This document shows, piece by piece, positions 60,276 to 64,000 of a stretch of 64,000 bases of DNA. Each line of letters begins with the position of its first letter. Within the stretch, counting starts at the first letter, position 1. Origin of the DNA: Maniola hyperantus (Eukaryota; Arthropoda; Insecta; Lepidoptera; Nymphalidae); assembly GCF_902806685.2 (NCBI RefSeq), contig NC_048549.1:1178001-1242000 (forward strand), written 5' to 3'. The notes under the pieces are model-generated. The model was not told where the DNA came from and made no database searches. It saw only the letters and a program-made list of their open reading frames with translations. Made by a program: the position numbers and the translations under genes.

Positions 60276-63200
60276 AAAGACCCGAGTTCTTCTTTGAGTA
60301 AAATAACATTTTTAAACCGAGGTAACTCCTAAACCTTATTTTATTTGTAAATGTTTTGCTCCACTTGAGAAAGCACTTTTGTAAATTTTTCTTTGTATAC
60401 TGTTACCATATTACAAGATTTAATAGGCCATAAATCCTAACTTAATACCTAGTTCATACTAAAGGTATAGAGTGAAAGTTGTATGTATTTAAGTGTGTGT
60501 GTTTGTGTGTGTGCGTGTGTGTGCGCGCGTTTGCGTGAGTGTGTTATATCCGTATTTTCACGGATTCGGATCGGACGAGTGCTTGATTGTTGTAACAGTG
60601 TTTTTGCAGTATCGAAAATTAAAATGTATTAATTTGTAAATTAAAACCCAAAACCATTAACATTAGTTTGGTTTTTACACGGCACTCCGAGCACTGTTAA
60701 AGAGGGGGCTTCCAACATCAATGGATAATTAATTTACTATTATTAATATATTATTAGTATTAGTAATATATTATTACTGGATAAGTAATTTAGCGAGTCA
60801 GTGACGCGATTTTGAAGTTTTACTCATTCCAAAATCGCTTTACGCGCTTAAAGAAGTTTTCACTTCAAAAACATTTAAGTTTCTCTTAAGACAGGCCTGA
60901 ATAACACTGAAATTCATTATCAAGATAGGGGCTTCTTTAGAGGATGATTCAGACGACATGTGCTTAGTGCATTGCACAAAGGTTGAATATGACCATTGAT
61001 ATGACACATGTCGTCTGAATCATTCCCTAAAGAAGCCCTTATCTTGACTATAAATCTAAATATTATATAAAACGAAAAGGTGACTGACTGACTGACTGAC
61101 AGATCTATCAACGCACGGCTCAAACTACTGGACGGATCAGGCTGTTCGGCATGCAGATAGCTACTATGACGTAGACATTCGCTAAGAAAGGATTTTTAAA
61201 ATTCAACCCTTAAGGGGGTAATATAGGGGTTCAGTGAAGTAAATTCGGCCGAAGTCGCGGGCATAAGCTAATTCCAGTATAAGTGGTTTATATGGCAGCG
61301 ATTTCGTCCTATTGTATTCCGGAAGAATTCAATCTCGTGGGAATCCTACTCATGAATAGCTATCATCAAGATGGATCTTCCTTTCATATGGCTTGTATTC
61401 AAATGTACGTCGGCAGGGATCTTGCTTTTAGTTTTATATTATTTATGAAAGTTGATATTTTTCGCGTCTTAGATTTAAAAAATGAAATAAAAATGGTTTT
61501 TACCTCTAACTTTACCTCTGTATAGAATACTAGCTTATGCTCGCGACTTCGCCCGCGTGGACCAAACAAATTTCAAACCCCTATTTCACTCCTTTAGGGG
61601 TTGAATTTTCAAAAAATCCTTTCTTAGCGGATGGCTACGTCATAATAGCTACCAGCATGCTAAATTTCAGCCCGATCCGTCCAGTCAGTCAGTCACCTTT
61701 CCCTTTTATATATTTAGATTTTTTATTCACCATAGTACCTAGTATATTAATACTAGAATAATAATATCATTGTGAGCGTAAGAAATACATCCCAATAAGA
61801 TTTCATTATCATTCAGGTAGTAACTTGGGCCCCTGTAAAAAAGCTGTGATAGCCTAGTGGTTAAGACGTCCGCCTTCTAATCGGAGGTCGCGGGTTCGAT
61901 CCCGAACACGCACCTCTAACTTTTCGGGAGTTATGTGCGATTTTAGTAATTAAATATCACTTGCTTTAACGGTAAAGGAAAACATCGTAAGGAAACCTGC
62001 ATGCCTGAGAGTTCTCCACAATGTTCTCAAAGGTGTGTGAAGTCTCCCAATCTTCACATGGCCAGCGTGGTAGACTATAGCCAAACCCTTCTCACTCTAA
62101 GAGGAGACCCGTGCTCTGTAGTGAGCCGGCTATGGGTTGATCATGATGAGTTACTTATTTCAAATTTCTCAGAATCGATATCAAACACTGAAAGTGGAAC
62201 CAATAAAATAATATTTCAGTACACGAAGCGATATGACAATATGACAAACGGAGGGCCCTCCCAGTAATAGCTCTCGAACCCCTCAGAGAAAGTAGCGTAA
62301 GTGCCTCTCACATCCATTTTGCAAGGCGTGACCGATTTCTTTAAATGGGCCTTATCAACTTGTAGAGAAAACGCTTGGTGGAAAATTCAAGATCTAATAA
62401 TGCTATAAAAGCTAACATTCCCAAAACGTTTTGAAGGAAAACTCTTTCAGGCGTGACTTATAGACCTTTTTTAGGGTTCCGTACCTCAAAAGGAAAAACG
62501 GAACCCTTAAAGGATCACTTTGTTGTCTGTCTGTCTGTCAAGACCTAGACGGTACTTCCCGTTGATCTAGAATCATGAAATTTGGTAGGTAGGTAGATCT
62601 TATAGCTGGCATTAGGGGAAAAATCTGAAAACTGTGAATTTGTGGTTACATCACAAGAAAAAAATTAAAATGTGTTCATGAACAAATATTGCTATTTTCA
62701 AGTTTTAAAGTAAGATTACCATACCAAGTGGGGCATCATTTGGACTTTACTTGTACATTCTAAAACAGATATTTATTTATTTTATTCAAAAACTGTTATA
62801 CTTTTTGATTTATCGTGCAAAATGTCCATAAAATACGATTACAGCACGGAACCCTCAGTGCGCGAGTCTGACTCGCACTTGGCCGGTTTTCCTCGCCTCG
62901 CCACCCCTCCCGGTGACGCTGTAGCGGCCAGTAAGACCTACGCAGCATAGTCACACAACACAACACACCTTTCTGTATTCACTTATCAGTAAAAGTTTAC
63001 CGCGGCTAGCTGCAAAACGCCAGAAAGTTAGGTTTAACTCAAAGCTAGTTACTTATGTCGAGTGAACTACAAATCTATTAATAGAGTTAGTTCTCAAGTG
63101 GGAGTTTCTAGTCGTTGTGTGGAAAGTGGACGCCACTTCCGTACCTATTCAGAGTTTGTACATTCACTAAAGAATTGGCCACACAGAAAGCGGGACGGCA

Positions 63201-64000
63201 ACCTTTGTACGGTTTGCTTCATAAGTATCTGTGTGAATTGCACAGTCCACCAATCACAAGAAAGTATTTCCCCTGTCCCCCGCCAACATTTTACGATTTT
63301 CGTTTATATGCAAAACCTTGTATATGCGTACTCTTGAGGTTGAATTCTATGTGGATAATAGTCATCATCATTAATTATGATCATCCCATTGTCGGTCCAC
63401 TACTGAGAACGTGTTTACTCTCAGAATGAGAAGGGCTATAGTCTGCCATGCTGACTTAGTACGGATTAGCAGATTTCACACGTCTTTGTGTCACACGGCC
63501 ATTATGGAGAATTCTCAGCCATGCAGGTTGTCTCGCGATGTATTTTAATTGCGTAAAACGCACTTAGCTCCGAAAAAGTGAAGATGCGTATCCTAGATCG
63601 AACTCCACGTCTTTCTGAATAGAAGGCTGACGTTTTAATCACTAGGCTATCACCGCGATACTAATAGGTACAGTAGATATCTACTCGTGTGGTACGCGGT
63701 AGAAAACAATGTACATCGACCTTTAGAAAGAGGTAGCGGTTTTGTAGTGAAGAGCATTGTCTTTGTCGTTGAGACCAACAAAACGTCACATAGGTATGAG
63801 TGACAGAGACAACACTCTACAAAGCCGAAATGTCATTCTAAAGGCCGATGTACATTATTTTCTGCCGCGTACTGTACCCGTAGTACAAGATTTTACGTCT
63901 CACCAAACGAAACCAAATTCGAGAGTCGAAATACTTCCGCGTTACAGTAAAATGGACCTAAACAGCTTTGAATTGAAGTCAAATATTCAATGCCACTGAT

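Overview
The window is nuclear DNA of a moth or butterfly. It is intron-rich and AT-rich. It is packed with short non-autonomous repeats of lepidopteran type: elements carrying the 'GCGACTTCGTCCGCGTGG' signature (Lep1/Helitron-like), tRNA-derived SINEs, many palindromic MITEs, LINE 3' ends, and one insect-retrovirus-like Ty3/gypsy fragment. No bacterial or organellar features were seen. One 200-base assembly gap lies at 3067-3266. All gene models were read by hand from frame, splice site and codon phase.

Layout. (1) 1-8.3 kb: repeats around a 5'-truncated errantivirus-like element (RNase H, integrase, start of an F-type envelope gene). (2) 8341-17629, minus strand: a complete six-exon UBE2W ubiquitin-conjugating enzyme gene. 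Its introns hold repeats and a 27-bp minisatellite. (3) 17630-18134: about 500 bp shared by two divergent genes. (4) 18135-26002, plus strand: a complete ten-exon CASD1 sialate O-acetyltransferase gene of 796 codons plus stop. (5) 26-37 kb: degenerate copies of the CASD1 3' end, MITEs, and AT-rich DNA in which I see no gene. (6) About 37-47 kb, minus strand: exons of a large Ser/Pro-rich, probably disordered protein, perhaps with a C-terminal membrane anchor. (7) 49.9-59 kb, minus strand: thirteen exons of a type I membrane protein with one C-type lectin domain, three CUB-like domains, EGF repeats and a transmembrane helix. Its 5' end is not found. (8) 59-64 kb: mostly repeats.

Repeat names used below. 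MITE-A: TIR TGGCACCGATTCT, about 290 bp. MITE-B: AT-rich palindrome, about 160 bp. MITE-D: TA-flanked CAGTACGCGGC palindrome, about 180 bp. Rep-C: about 430 bp, from AACCGGCCAAGTGCGAGTC to GGTACGGAACCCTAAAA, with a (GACA)n tract. Lep1-like: Helitron-like CCGCGTGG elements, two subtypes. SINE-1, SINE-2 and SINE-3: tRNA-derived. FB-1 and FB-2: foldback elements.

Most notable: the CASD1 gene has been reshaped by repeats at several splice sites. There is a 21-bp array of decoy 5' splice sites, a transposon end serving as an acceptor pyrimidine tract, and a 420-bp repeat carrying an acceptor plus 13 bases of exon 8 that also occurs inverted 19 kb away. The gene also lacks the expected catalytic histidine. 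Nested insertions give clean boundaries for several repeat families.
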